Positions 44,402 through 53,209 of a DNA stretch of 64,000 nucleotides are shown in pieces; the stretch's first letter is position 1; each line of letters starts with the position of its first letter. Made by a program: the position numbers and the translations under genes. The stretch lies in contig NZ_CP109592.1 of assembly GCF_036250675.1 (NCBI RefSeq), positions 2,790,001-2,854,000 of the forward strand, read 5' to 3'. The notes beneath the pieces are model-generated. The model had not been told where the DNA came from. It did not search any database and worked only from the letters and a program-made list of their open reading frames with translations. The DNA is from Streptomyces sp. NBC_01689 (GTDB lineage Bacteria > Actinomycetota > Actinomycetes > Streptomycetales > Streptomycetaceae).

Positions 44402-45904
44402 GTGCACCGTCTTCCCCTGCCCGAGGCCGAGGCCGCGCTCGGCGACGAACTGAGCACCGTGCGCCCGGACCTGTCGGCGGCGTACGCGGCCGGCCTTCCC
44501 GGCGCCCGGGCCGCCGTGCTGACCCGGCTGTGGCGGGCGCTCGCCCATGAGCCGATGCCGTGGATCGCGCGCCGCGAGCGGGGCCGCGAGGGTCTCACGC
44601 TGCACCTCGTCGACGGGCGGCGGCTGCACGGCCCGCCTGCCGACCCGTACGCCACCTCCGCGTACGTCACCGGACTACGGCTCGACGAGCGGCCGTACGA
44701 CCGGCCGGACCGGCTGGTGACGGCCCTGGCCGTCCCGCACGCCTCCGTCTTCGCCACCGAACTCGGCCACAGTGTCGCCTCGTTGGCCCTGTCCCGCGCT
44801 CAGTCCGGCCGGTCCGGCGGGGAACCCGCGGTGAGCTGGGAGTGGGAGCAGCGGGTGGTCGACGGGCACCCCTACCATCCCAACTGCCGTTCCCGGCCGG
44901 GGTTCTCGGTGGCCGAGCAGCTGGCCTACGGACCGGAGCACCGGCCGGTGGTGGAGCTGGGCCTGGTGCCCGTGGACGACTGCCTGGTGCGCGGCGAGTG
45001 GCCCAAGTGGCTGCGGGACGAGGACCGGGTGCTGATCCCGGTGCATCCCTGGCAGGCGGCGCACGTGCTCGACCGGGGTCACCAGGAGGGGTTCTCCGCT
45101 CATCCGCTGATGTCGCTGCGGACGCTGGCGCTGCCGGACGGGCCGCACGTCAAGACGGCGCTGAGCGCCCGGCTCACCTCCTCCGTCCGGGACATCTCGG
45201 TCTACTCGATCGAGACGTCGGCGACGGTCTCGGCGTTCGCGGAGGACATCGCGGCCCGCACGGACGGCCTGCTGCACGTGACCCGCACCCTGGGTGCCGT
45301 CTCGGCCCACTCCCCCGCTCTGGCGGCGGTGCTGCGCGAGGCGCCGGACCTGTACGCCCGCACCGGTGAGCGCGTCGTCCCGGTCGCCGCCCTCGCGGCC
45401 ACCGGGCTGCCCCGGTCGCCGGGCTGGACGGCACGGTTCGCCCGTCTCGCGCTCACCGTCGGGCTGCGCCTCCTCGACCTGGGGGTGGCCCTGGAGGCAC
45501 ACGGGCAGAACCTCCTCGTCGTGCTGTCCGCCGAGGGTGAGCCGCTGCGGCTCGTCTACCGCGATCTGGCGGACATCCGCGTCAGCCCGCTCCGGCTGGC
45601 CCGTCACGGCATCGCCGCCCCCCGGATGTCCGGACGGATCGTCACGGACGACGCGACCACGCTGCGCCGGAAGCTGTTCGGCTCGCTGGTCGCGGGCGCG
45701 CTGGGCGCCACGGCGGGCTCCGCGGCCGCGCTGCGCGAGGATCTGGGGAGCGCGGTGGACGACCTGCCGCGCACCGCGGATCTCGCGGCGCTGCTCGACG
45801 AGCCCCTGCCGACCAAGGCGTTGACCCTGATGAGGCTCGAGCCCGGGACTCCCGGGGACCTCTGGGCGTGCCTTCCCAACCCGTTCACCGGCCGCGCCTC
45901 CTGA
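44402..45904 (+). CDS. NRPS-independent siderophore (IucA/IucC-type) synthetase 2
   Basis: A 500-residue NIS synthetase beginning at a GTG with GAGGAG seven bases upstream. Motifs are VDGHPYHPNCRSRPGFS, LIPVHPWQAAHV, KTALSARLTSSVRDISVYS, EAHGQNLLVVLSAEGEP and a C-terminal FhuF-like part. It is divergent from synthetase 1 with only about 100 bases between. No monooxygenase, acyltransferase, decarboxylase or siderophore exporter gene lies nearby. I see no TTAGGTTAGGCTAACC-type iron box in the shared spacer. Confidence 0.9.
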   Translation: MHRLPLPEAEAALGDELSTVRPDLSAAYAAGLPGARAAVLTRLWRALAHEPMPWIARRERGREGLTLHLVDGRRLHGPPADPYATSAYVTGLRLDERPYDRPDRLVTALAVPHASVFATELGHSVASLALSRAQSGRSGGEPAVSWEWEQRVVDGHPYHPNCRSRPGFSVAEQLAYGPEHRPVVELGLVPVDDCLVRGEWPKWLRDEDRVLIPVHPWQAAHVLDRGHQEGFSAHPLMSLRTLALPDGPHVKTALSARLTSSVRDISVYSIETSATVSAFAEDIAARTDGLLHVTRTLGAVSAHSPALAAVLREAPDLYARTGERVVPVAALAATGLPRSPGWTARFARLALTVGLRLLDLGVALEAHGQNLLVVLSAEGEPLRLVYRDLADIRVSPLRLARHGIAAPRMSGRIVTDDATTLRRKLFGSLVAGALGATAGSAAALREDLGSAVDDLPRTADLAALLDEPLPTKALTLMRLEPGTPGDLWACLPNPFTGRAS

Positions 45905-45912
45905 AGATCGTT

Positions 45913-45942
45913 TTGAAGCCCGGCACCTTTGATCAATAGGAT
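45913..45942 (+). promoter_or_regulatory. Promoter of the VWA gene, probably leaderless
   Basis: TTGAAG (45913-45918), an 18-bp spacer and TAGGAT (45937-45942), six bases before the ATG at 45949. No ribosome binding site is visible. Confidence 0.75.
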
Positions 45943-45948
45943 CCGGCG

Positions 45949-47214
45949 ATGATCACAAGACAACGGCTGGCGGCGGGAGTCTGCGCCCTGCTCGCCGCTC
46001 TGACGGCCGGGATCGCCTTCCCGGCCGGAGCGGTCGCCGACGAAACGGCGGCGCAGGCCGCCCCCAAGGTCGAACTCGTGCTGGACGTCAGCGGTTCGAT
46101 GCGGGCGAACGACATCGACGGCGGATCACGGATGGCCGCCGCGAAGCAGGCGTTCAACGAGGTGCTCGACGCGACACCCGAGGAGGTCCAGCTCGGCATA
46201 CGCACCCTCGGCGCCAACTACCGCGGGAACGACCGCAAGACGGGCTGCAAGGACACCGCCCAGCTGTACCCGGTGGGAACACTGGACCGCACGGAGGCAA
46301 AGACCGCCGTCGCGACCCTGACGCCCACCGGCTGGACCCCGATCGGTCCCGCACTGCTCAAGGCCGCCGCCGACCTGGACGGCGGCGACGGCACCCGGCG
46401 CATCGTCCTCATCAGCGACGGCGAGGACACCTGTCAGCCGCTCGACCCCTGCGAGGTGGCGCGGGAGATCGCCGCCAAGGGAGTCGGTCTCACCATCGAC
46501 ACGCTCGGGCTGGTGCCCGACGCGAAGACCCGCGACCAGCTCAGCTGTATCGCGGACGCGACCGGGGGCACCTACACCTCGGTCCAGCACAAGGAAGAAC
46601 TCACCGACCGTGTCGGTCAGTTGGTGGACCGGGCGGCCGACCCGGTGGCGACGCCGATCGCCGTCGAGGGTTCCGGCGCCTGCACCGGGGCACCGGCCCT
46701 GAAGTCCGGGCTGTACACCGACCGCGAGGAGTTCGCCCAGCACCGCTGGTACCGGGTGGACGTCGCGCCGGGCAAGGAACTGCGCGCCTCGGTGAGCGTC
46801 GCGGCCGACCGTGCCGTCAACCCCGACTACGGAGTGCTGCTGCGCGCCGTCACGGTGCACGGACGGGAGATCGTCCGGGGCGAGGCGGCCGGCAACGGCC
46901 GGACCGACGTCATCTCGACCGGTCTGCGCTATCCGAAGGCGGAGAGCGACGACGAGGACGCCCCGGCCGAGACCGTGTGTCTGCAGGTGTCCAACTCCTT
47001 CTCGGCGGCGAGCGGCGTGAAGACCACGCCGGGCATGCCGCTCGAATTGACGGTCGACGTCGTCGACGGGCCGGACCAGGCGAGCGACGTGGCCTCCTTC
47101 GGCCTCGGGCGCGGCTGGTGGCTGCTCGGCGCCCTGGTGGTCGTCGGCTTCCTCGCGGGTGTGCTGTGGGGCTGGATCTCCCGCCTGCGGATCGCGGTCT
47201 GGAGGACCAACTGA
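45949..47214 (+). CDS. Secreted, membrane-anchored von Willebrand factor A domain protein
   Basis: A 421-residue protein: signal peptide (1-30), VWA domain at about 40-235 with an intact metal site DxSxS (D46, S48, S50) and LISDGEDTCQPLDPCEVA, a beta-rich region, then one transmembrane helix near the C-terminus (WWLLGALVVVGFLAGVLWGW) and a short basic tail. Several paired cysteines suggest extracellular disulphides. Its stop overlaps the next ATG (TGATG), so the two proteins are coupled. It probably acts as a cell-surface binding protein; the ligand is unknown. Confidence 0.88.
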   Translation: MITRQRLAAGVCALLAALTAGIAFPAGAVADETAAQAAPKVELVLDVSGSMRANDIDGGSRMAAAKQAFNEVLDATPEEVQLGIRTLGANYRGNDRKTGCKDTAQLYPVGTLDRTEAKTAVATLTPTGWTPIGPALLKAAADLDGGDGTRRIVLISDGEDTCQPLDPCEVAREIAAKGVGLTIDTLGLVPDAKTRDQLSCIADATGGTYTSVQHKEELTDRVGQLVDRAADPVATPIAVEGSGACTGAPALKSGLYTDREEFAQHRWYRVDVAPGKELRASVSVAADRAVNPDYGVLLRAVTVHGREIVRGEAAGNGRTDVISTGLRYPKAESDDEDAPAETVCLQVSNSFSAASGVKTTPGMPLELTVDVVDGPDQASDVASFGLGRGWWLLGALVVVGFLAGVLWGWISRLRIAVWRTN

Positions 47215-48029
47215 TGCGTTTCCCACGAGTCCTGACCACGGCTCTGCTGCTGCTCGGGGTCGCCGCGGCGCCCGCCGTCGCCGACTCCTCGCCCACCCCG
47301 AGTCCGTCGGGTGACGACAGCGCGCCCACCCGGGCCGGCACGTCGTTCCGTACGGCGACCGAGATCGAGCAGGGCACGCAGGCCACCGCCAGCGGGTCCG
47401 CGGGCGACTACCTGTACTGGTCGTTCCCCGCGGACGCCGGTCAACGGCCCACCGTGAAGGCGACGGTGAAGCTCCCGGAGGCGTCCACGCGCGGGGCCGC
47501 CGAGACCTGGCAGGTGGACGTGTACGACGGGCTGCGGCGGCGCCAGGCGTGCCAGTACGGCGCGCAGACGCGTACGGCCGCGCAGGACACGGCCACCGTG
47601 CGGCTGTCCTGCACCCTGCGCACCGTGCGCGCCTGGTCGGAGACCTGGGCCGACGACCCGCTGCCGGGCACCTACTACGTCCGGCTGACGGCCACCGGCC
47701 TTCCGGCGTCCGAACTGGGCCTGCCGGTGGGCGCGGAGGTCCGGGTCGACTCCAAGGACATCGGCGGCTCGGCCGCGGTGGACGGTTCACTGGGCAAGCC
47801 GCTGGTGCCCGGGATCGCGACGAGCGCCGAGGAGTCCGGTTCCGGTTCCGGCTCGAAGAAGACCGCGCTGTCGTCGATCGAACCCGACGACGGGTGGACG
47901 TCCGGCTGGTGGTCCGACCGCTGGGTGTGGACCGCGATCGGCGGCGTCCTCGCGGCGCTCGCGGGAATCGGCGGTTACGCGCTGACCCGCGGGTCGGGGC
48001 GGCCCTCCCGGGTGCCCCCGGGCGTCTAG
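47214..48029 (+). CDS. Secreted membrane-anchored protein coupled to the VWA protein
   Basis: A 271-residue protein with signal peptide (1-24), an extracellular beta-rich domain (AGDYLYWSFPADAGQRPTVKATVKLPEA, LPGTYYVRLTATGL), a Ser/Gly linker and a C-terminal transmembrane helix (WVWTAIGGVLAALAGIGGYALT). GGAGG lies ten bases before the ATG. The topology mirrors the VWA protein, so the two probably form a surface complex. I recognise no family name. Confidence 0.82.
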   Translation: MRFPRVLTTALLLLGVAAAPAVADSSPTPSPSGDDSAPTRAGTSFRTATEIEQGTQATASGSAGDYLYWSFPADAGQRPTVKATVKLPEASTRGAAETWQVDVYDGLRRRQACQYGAQTRTAAQDTATVRLSCTLRTVRAWSETWADDPLPGTYYVRLTATGLPASELGLPVGAEVRVDSKDIGGSAAVDGSLGKPLVPGIATSAEESGSGSGSKKTALSSIEPDDGWTSGWWSDRWVWTAIGGVLAALAGIGGYALTRGSGRPSRVPPGV

Positions 48030-48412
48030 CGCCCCGGTACGGCGCGAACGCCCTTACGGCGGACCGGTTTTCGGAAGACGGCGCGGGCCCGCCCGTACGA
48101 CCGCACAGGCGTCCGCGGGACGGCGAGGGCCCACCGTGCTCCCCCCAGGGCACGGCGGGCCCCGTCCCGTCGGCCCGTCCCCCGTCCGGGCCCCGGTCCG
48201 GCGCGCGGCGCGCGGGACGCCCCGCGCCCGTGCGGCCCACCGCCGTGACGACCGGCGGGCCACCCGCGGTTGCCACCCTGCGGCCGCCGCCCGGCCGCCC
48301 GCAAGGGTTTCGAACGCGCTGGAAGTGTCCGGCCGGCGCGGCGCGCCCCCGTCACCGCGCGGGCACCCGGGCCCGCGGGTACTCGCCGGACCGCCGTGCC
48401 GCGCGCCGGTGT
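48030..48412. other. 383-bp intergenic region between convergent genes
   Basis: GC-rich, with no gene seen on either strand. The only clear structure is the hairpin at 48127-48162. Many short GGGCCC and GGCGCG palindromes occur, as expected from the base composition. Confidence 0.5.
48127..48162. terminator. Probable terminator of the VWA operon
   Basis: A 13-bp stem with one mismatch (48127-48139 with 48150-48162, 10-nt loop), about 100 bases after the last stop. Confidence 0.55.
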
Positions 48413-49045
48413 TCAGTCCCCGCGCAGCACCTTGGCGAGCGTGCTCTCCCCCGTCACCCCGATGCGTCCGGTACGCACCGCCTCCCGCACGGTCGAGGTT
48501 CCGCGGCTCACCGCCGTACAGGTCTCGGTGTCCAGCGACAGCCGGACGTCCGGCTCCTCCGGGGCGGGCCCGTCGCCGTAGACCGGAGCGTCCGCCGCGC
48601 CCAGCCGCACGTGGAACTCGCCCTCGTCCAGCCGGACTTCGACCAGCCCCTCACCCTCCCCCGCCAGGCCCCGCAGCAGCGGCAGCGCGAACCAGTGCGC
48701 CCGCACGGCGTCGGTGGCCCCGCGCTCGCCGAGAGCGGGCGCGCCCCATTCCCCGAGCGCCTGCAGAACCGGAAGCAACTCCGTTCCCCGTCCGGTGAGT
48801 TCATAGACGTAGGCGGCTCCCGGCGGCGGCAGCCTGCGCCGCGTGGTCAGCCCGTCGCGCTCCATGTCCCTCAGCCGGGAGGCGAGGACGTCCGTGCTCA
48901 CGCCGGGCAGATCCGCGTGCAGATCGGTGTAGCGGCGCGGGCCGCCGAGCAGTTCGCGGACGATCAGGAGGGTCCAGCGGTCACCGACGGCATCGAGCGC
49001 GCGGGCCGCGGAACAGTACTGGTCGTAGCTTCGGCGAGGTGACAT
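48413..49045 (-). CDS. HxlR-family regulator with C-terminal sterol-carrier-like domain
   Basis: A 210-residue protein. The first 105 residues are an HxlR winged helix (YCSAARALDAVGDRWTLLIVRELLGGPRRYTDLHADLPGVSTDVLASRLRDMERDGL). The rest resembles the SCP2-like domain often fused to these regulators. I chose the ATG at 49045: TAGACT (49053-49058, minus strand) ends seven bases upstream, as in a leaderless transcript. It is divergent from an aminotransferase and probably controls it through the paired dyads between them. Confidence 0.87.
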   Translation of the reverse strand: MSPRRSYDQYCSAARALDAVGDRWTLLIVRELLGGPRRYTDLHADLPGVSTDVLASRLRDMERDGLTTRRRLPPPGAAYVYELTGRGTELLPVLQALGEWGAPALGERGATDAVRAHWFALPLLRGLAGEGEGLVEVRLDEGEFHVRLGAADAPVYGDGPAPEEPDVRLSLDTETCTAVSRGTSTVREAVRTGRIGVTGESTLAKVLRGD

Positions 49046-49067
49046 GCGACGCAGTCTAGACATGTTG

Positions 49068-49102
49068 TTGGACTTTCCAAGCGTCCACTTGGTAAAACCA
49101 AG
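49068..49102. promoter_or_regulatory. Tandem TTGG/CCAA dyads between HxlR and aminotransferase genes
   Basis: TTGG-ACTTT-CCAA (49068-49080) and CTTGG-TAAAA-CCAAG (49088-49102) are perfect inverted repeats with centres 21 bp apart. The first overlaps the -35 of the HxlR gene (TTGGAA, 16-bp spacer, TAGACT). This is the expected layout of an HxlR operator. Confidence 0.7.
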
Positions 49103-49130
49103 CATCACCACGAACCGGAGGGCGCAGCGC

Positions 49131-50339
49131 ATGGAGTTCCGGCAGTCCAGCAAGCTCAGCGAGGTCTGTTACGAGATCCGCGGCCCGGTGATCGAGCACG
49201 CCGACGCACTGGAGGCGGCAGGCCACAGCGTGCTGCGCCTCAACACCGGCAACCCCGCGCTCTTCGGTTTCGAGGCGCCGGAGGAGATCCTCCAGGACAT
49301 GATCCGGATGCTGCCCCAGGCGCACGGGTACACCGATTCGCGCGGTGTCCTCTCCGCCCGCAGGGCCGTCGCCCAGCGCTACCAGGAGCGCGGTCTGGAG
49401 GTGGGCGTCGACGACGTCCTCCTCGGCAACGGCGTCTCCGAACTCGTCTCCATGGCGGTGCAGGCCCTGGTGGAGGACGGGGACGAAGTCCTCATCCCCG
49501 CACCGGACTTCCCGCTCTGGACGGCCGTCACCACGCTCGCGGGCGGCAAGGCGGTGCACTACCTCTGCGACGAACAGTCGGACTGGTACCCGGACCTGGC
49601 CGACATGGCGTCGAAGATCACCGACCGGACCCGCGCGGTGGTCATCATCAACCCGAACAACCCCACCGGCGCGGTCTATCCGAAGGAGATCATCGAGGGC
49701 ATCCTCGACCTCGCCCGCCGGCACGGCCTGATGGTCTTCGCCGACGAGATCTACGACCAGATCCTCTACGACGACGCGGTCCACCACTCGGCCGCCGCGC
49801 TCGCCCCCGATCTGGTGGTCCTGACCTTCTGCGGGCTGTCCAAGACCTACCGGGTGGCGGGATTCCGTTCGGGCTGGCTGGTGGTGACGGGCCCCAAGCA
49901 GCACGCCCGGAACTATCTGGAGGGCCTGACGATGCTCGCCTCCATGCGGCTGTGCGCCAACGCGCCCGCCCAGTACGCCATCCAGGCCGCGCTCGGCGGC
50001 CGCCAGTCCATCCACGAACTGACCGCGCCGGGCGGCAGGCTGCGCGAACAGCGCGACCGGGCCTGGGAGAAGCTCAACGAGATCCCGGGTGTCTCCTGCG
50101 TCAAGCCGAAGGGCGCGCTGTACGCCTTCCCGCGCATCGACCCCGAGGTGCACCCGATCCACGACGACGAGCGGTTCGTGCTGGACCTGCTGCTCCGCGA
50201 GAAGATCCAGGTCGTCCAGGGCACCGGCTTCAACTGGCCGCGCCCCGACCACTTCCGCATCCTCACCCTCCCGCACGCCGACGACCTGGACGCGGCGATC
50301 AGCCGGATCGGGCGTTTCCTGAGCGGGTACCGCCAGTAG
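49131..50339 (+). CDS. Class I/II aminotransferase (alanine aminotransferase-like)
   Basis: A 402-residue PLP enzyme of the AlaA type. Motifs are NTGNPALFGFEAP, HGYTDSRGVLSARRAV, IINPNNPTGAVYP and the PLP lysine in GLSKTYRVAGFRSGWLVVTG. The ATG at 49131 has GGAGG nine bases upstream. It probably transfers amino groups between glutamate/2-oxoglutarate and alanine/pyruvate or a similar pair. Divergence from an HxlR regulator is unusual for a housekeeping aminotransferase and suggests conditional expression. Confidence 0.9.
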   Translation: MEFRQSSKLSEVCYEIRGPVIEHADALEAAGHSVLRLNTGNPALFGFEAPEEILQDMIRMLPQAHGYTDSRGVLSARRAVAQRYQERGLEVGVDDVLLGNGVSELVSMAVQALVEDGDEVLIPAPDFPLWTAVTTLAGGKAVHYLCDEQSDWYPDLADMASKITDRTRAVVIINPNNPTGAVYPKEIIEGILDLARRHGLMVFADEIYDQILYDDAVHHSAAALAPDLVVLTFCGLSKTYRVAGFRSGWLVVTGPKQHARNYLEGLTMLASMRLCANAPAQYAIQAALGGRQSIHELTAPGGRLREQRDRAWEKLNEIPGVSCVKPKGALYAFPRIDPEVHPIHDDERFVLDLLLREKIQVVQGTGFNWPRPDHFRILTLPHADDLDAAISRIGRFLSGYRQ

Positions 50340-50602
50340 CGGCGGGTGCCGGCCGCCCGGCCCGGCCCCGGGGACCGGCCTTCGCGCGCCCCCGCCTCGC
50401 CCCGGACCGCCCGCCCGCGTCCGTCCGTGCCGCGGAAGCCCCCGGAGCTCCTGACGGCCACGCCCCACCCGTGCGCGTCCACGGAGTCGGAGGTCCGGGC
50501 TCGTAGCCTGGGAACGGGCCGGGGTCCCGGCCCGCCGGGCGGCCCCGGAGCGTCGGGCCGTTCGGCCCGCGTGAACCTTCCGCGAGCAGAGGAACCACAA
50601 GC

Positions 50603-51202
50603 ATGGGCGACCTCCTTCTCGTGCGGCACGGCGAGACCGAGTGGTCCTTGTCCGGGCGGCACACCGGATCGACCGACATCCCGTTGACCGAGAACGGCCG
50701 CGAGCAGGCGCGGCGGCTGGCCCCGCTGATCGCCTCGTACCACATCTCCACGGCGTTCGTCAGTCCGATGCAGCGGGCGCGGGAGACGGCGCGGCTGGCC
50801 GGGGTCGAGGGGGCGAGGATCGACGCGGACCTGTGCGAGTGGGACTACGGCGGGTACGAGGGGGTGACGACCGTGGAGATCCACCGGGCCAGGCCCGACT
50901 GGTTCCTCTTCGACGACGGGGTCGCGCCCGGACCTCCGGAGCATCCCGGCGAGAGCCCCGCGCAGGTCGGGGCGCGCGCGGAACGGATGCTGGCCAAGAT
51001 CGACGCGGCGCTCGCCGAGGTGCAGGGCAGTGTCGCCGTCTTCTCCCACGGCCACTTCCTGCGGGTGCTGACGGCACGGCGGCTGGGACTGCCCGCCGAG
51101 GCCGGCGCGCTGTTCCAGCTCGCCACCGGGACCGTGAGCCGGCTGAGCACCGAGCACCGCCGCCACGTGGTCGCCGGCTGGAATGTCAGACCCTCCTCGT
51201 AG
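50603..51202 (+). CDS. Histidine phosphatase (phosphoglycerate mutase-like)
   Basis: A 199-residue histidine acid phosphatase. The phospho-histidine motif is LLVRHGETEWSLSGRHTGSTDIPLTENG and the second catalytic histidine is in VFSHGHFLRVL. The ATG follows AGAGGAA. Its size and missing insertion argue against a true phosphoglycerate mutase. It is probably a small-molecule phosphatase of unknown substrate. The next gene, 48 bases on, may be co-transcribed. Confidence 0.9.
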   Translation: MGDLLLVRHGETEWSLSGRHTGSTDIPLTENGREQARRLAPLIASYHISTAFVSPMQRARETARLAGVEGARIDADLCEWDYGGYEGVTTVEIHRARPDWFLFDDGVAPGPPEHPGESPAQVGARAERMLAKIDAALAEVQGSVAVFSHGHFLRVLTARRLGLPAEAGALFQLATGTVSRLSTEHRRHVVAGWNVRPSS

Positions 51203-51250
51203 TCTTCGGGGGGGACGGGCACCGGCCGGGCCCGGGGGAAGGAGCGCGCC

Positions 51251-51904
51251 ATGACACGACCGCCGACCGCCGCGCAGCGGCGTGTGATCGACGCCGCCGA
51301 CCCCGTCAGCGGCCGGCTGAAGGGCACGGAGGGGCAGCTCGCGGCGCTGGTGCGGCGCGGGCTCGCCTTCCGCCATCCGCGTCCCCCGCACGACCACTTC
51401 CTGACACCCGCCGGACATCGCGTCCGGGAGATCCCCGAGTCGCTCCCGGGCTCCCTCGGGACGCCCCCGGAAAGCCCGGCACCGCCGGCCGCCGACGCCG
51501 GGGTGTTCGCCGCGCGGATCGGCGGCGAGGACGCCCCGGCGCCCGGCCCCGCCCGTCTGCGAGAGGTGCGCGGAGCCTGGCAGGGGCTCCTGGAGCTGCG
51601 CCGGATGACCCATCCGGACGGTGCCGTGGACCGGCCGTGCGGGTGGGAGCGCACGCATCTGGTGCAGGCCGCCGCGCTCGCCCTGGAGGCCGCCGGGCAC
51701 CGCCCGGCGGGCGCCGACGCCGGGGACGGCGGCTACCGGGTACGGGCGACCCCGCAGCCGGAGGCGGTCGCCGTCCACGAACCCGGTCCCGACGCGCTGC
51801 GGGCCTGCGCGGCCACCCTGGAGAAGGCGGGCTGGCAGACCGGCGAGTACACGGAGCCGCGTACCGGCGTGCGGTACGTGTTGGCGTCCCCCCGGCGCGT
51901 CTGA
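51251..51904 (+). CDS. Hypothetical Streptomyces protein
   Basis: A 217-residue protein with GAAGGAG before the ATG. Residues 1-60 resemble a degenerate winged helix (AAQRRVIDAADPVSGRLKGTEGQLAALVRRGLAFRHPRPPHDHFLTPAGHRVREI). The remainder has GWERTHLVQAAALALEAAGHRPAG and a C-terminal alpha/beta part. I recognise no named family. The codon use is normal for the window, so it is a real gene. Confidence 0.75.
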   Translation: MTRPPTAAQRRVIDAADPVSGRLKGTEGQLAALVRRGLAFRHPRPPHDHFLTPAGHRVREIPESLPGSLGTPPESPAPPAADAGVFAARIGGEDAPAPGPARLREVRGAWQGLLELRRMTHPDGAVDRPCGWERTHLVQAAALALEAAGHRPAGADAGDGGYRVRATPQPEAVAVHEPGPDALRACAATLEKAGWQTGEYTEPRTGVRYVLASPRRV

Positions 51905-52292
51905 GGGCACACCGGCCACCCGGGCGATGCGACGGGCGCCGATCCGGCCCCCGGGGTCCGAGCGCCGCGAGTGGACCACACGCCGGACGGCTCCCGCCGG
52001 TACCGGACGCCGTGGACCGCGCGGGACGCGGCGACCGGGATCGCGTTCCTGCCGGGGCCGGTCGCGGTCCGGGCGTCCCTGCTTCACGCCCTCACCGGAC
52101 GCCCGGCCCGGCCGCGCCGCGCACCCCTCACGCGGTGATCGACCGAATGCCCAAACTGCCTGCTTTTAGGGGGCGTTGGCCGAGAGGTATCGCCAACTCC
52201 TCTCCTCCTGACGGGTATCGGCCGCGCTCAATCTCTGGTAGGAAACCTTCCTAACAGTAAGTGGACGCCTCACTCCCCTCATCGGAGGTACC
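51905..52292. promoter_or_regulatory. 388-bp intergenic region with chitosanase operator
   Basis: The left two thirds are GC-rich and featureless. Near the right end GTTGGC-N11-GCCAAC (52175-52197) is a short dyad, and TAGGAA-ACC-TTCCTA (52239-52253) is a strong palindrome 40 bases before the chitosanase GTG. I recall similar TTAGGAAAGTTTCCTAA-type sites upstream of secreted glycosidases in streptomycetes, bound by ROK-family repressors such as CsnR. Confidence 0.6.
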
Positions 52293-53111
52293 GTGCGCAC
52301 CCCCCACACCCACACGTCACGACGCACCCTGCTCGCTCTCCTCGGAGCGTCCCTGGTGGCGGTTCCGGTCCTCGCGGCGCAGTCCGCGAGCGGTGCCGCG
52401 GCCGTCGGCCTGGACGACCCGGCGAAGAAGGAGATCGCCATGAAGCTCGTCTCCAGCGCGGAGAACTCCTCGCTGGACTGGAAGGCGCAGTACAAGTACA
52501 TCGAGGACATCGGCGACGGGCGCGGCTACACGGCCGGGATCATCGGCTTCTGCTCGGGCACCGGCGACATGCTCGACCTCGTCGAGCTGTACACCCAGCG
52601 CAAGCCGGGCAACGTCCTCGCCAAGTACCTGCCCGCGCTGCGCAACGTGGACGGCAGCGACTCGCACCAGGGGCTGGACCCCGGGTTCCCCGCGGACTGG
52701 CGCAAGGCCGCCCAGGACACGGCGTTCCAGCAGGCCCAGAACGACGAGCGGGACCGGGTCTACTTCAACCCCGCCGTCCAGCAGGGCAAGGCCGACGGCA
52801 TCGGCGTGCTCGGGCAGTTCACCTACTACGACGCCATCGTCATGCACGGCGACGGCTCGGACAGCACCAGCTTCAGCAGCATCCGCAAGCGGGCGCTGGC
52901 CAAGGCGAAAACCCCGGCCCAGGGCGGCGACGAGGTGACCTACCTCAACGCCTTCCTCGACGCCCGGGTCTGGGCGATGAAGCAGGAGGAGGCGCACTCC
53001 GACACCACCCGGGTCGACACCGAGCAGCGGGTGTTCGTCAAGAACCGGAACCTCAACCTGAACACACCGCTGGACTGGAAGGTGTACGGCGACAGTTACC
53101 ACATCGGCTGA
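52293..53111 (+). CDS. csnA: Chitosanase, glycoside hydrolase family 46
   Basis: A 272-residue secreted endo-chitosanase. The signal peptide carries a twin-arginine motif (SRRTLLALLGASL), so export is probably by Tat. The mature enzyme starts near residue 37. The catalytic pair is Glu57 (SSAENSSLDWKAQY) and Asp75 (EDIGDGRGYTAG), 18 residues apart as in the family reference enzyme. It hydrolyses beta-1,4 bonds in chitosan. The GTG at 52293 has GGAGG upstream. Confidence 0.95.
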   Translation: MRTPHTHTSRRTLLALLGASLVAVPVLAAQSASGAAAVGLDDPAKKEIAMKLVSSAENSSLDWKAQYKYIEDIGDGRGYTAGIIGFCSGTGDMLDLVELYTQRKPGNVLAKYLPALRNVDGSDSHQGLDPGFPADWRKAAQDTAFQQAQNDERDRVYFNPAVQQGKADGIGVLGQFTYYDAIVMHGDGSDSTSFSSIRKRALAKAKTPAQGGDEVTYLNAFLDARVWAMKQEEAHSDTTRVDTEQRVFVKNRNLNLNTPLDWKVYGDSYHIG

Positions 53112-53128
53112 CGGTCCCGGACCCGACG

Positions 53129-53165
53129 GCGCGGGGCGCGGCACTCGTGGTGCCGCGCCCCGCGC
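53129..53165. terminator. Strong hairpin terminator after chitosanase
   Basis: A perfect 16-bp stem (53129-53144 with 53150-53165, 5-nt loop) between the convergent chitosanase and permease genes. Confidence 0.85.
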
Positions 53166-53209
53166 GCGCTGCCGGGCCGCCCGTCGGACCCGTGGTGGTG
53201 TCCGCGGGG

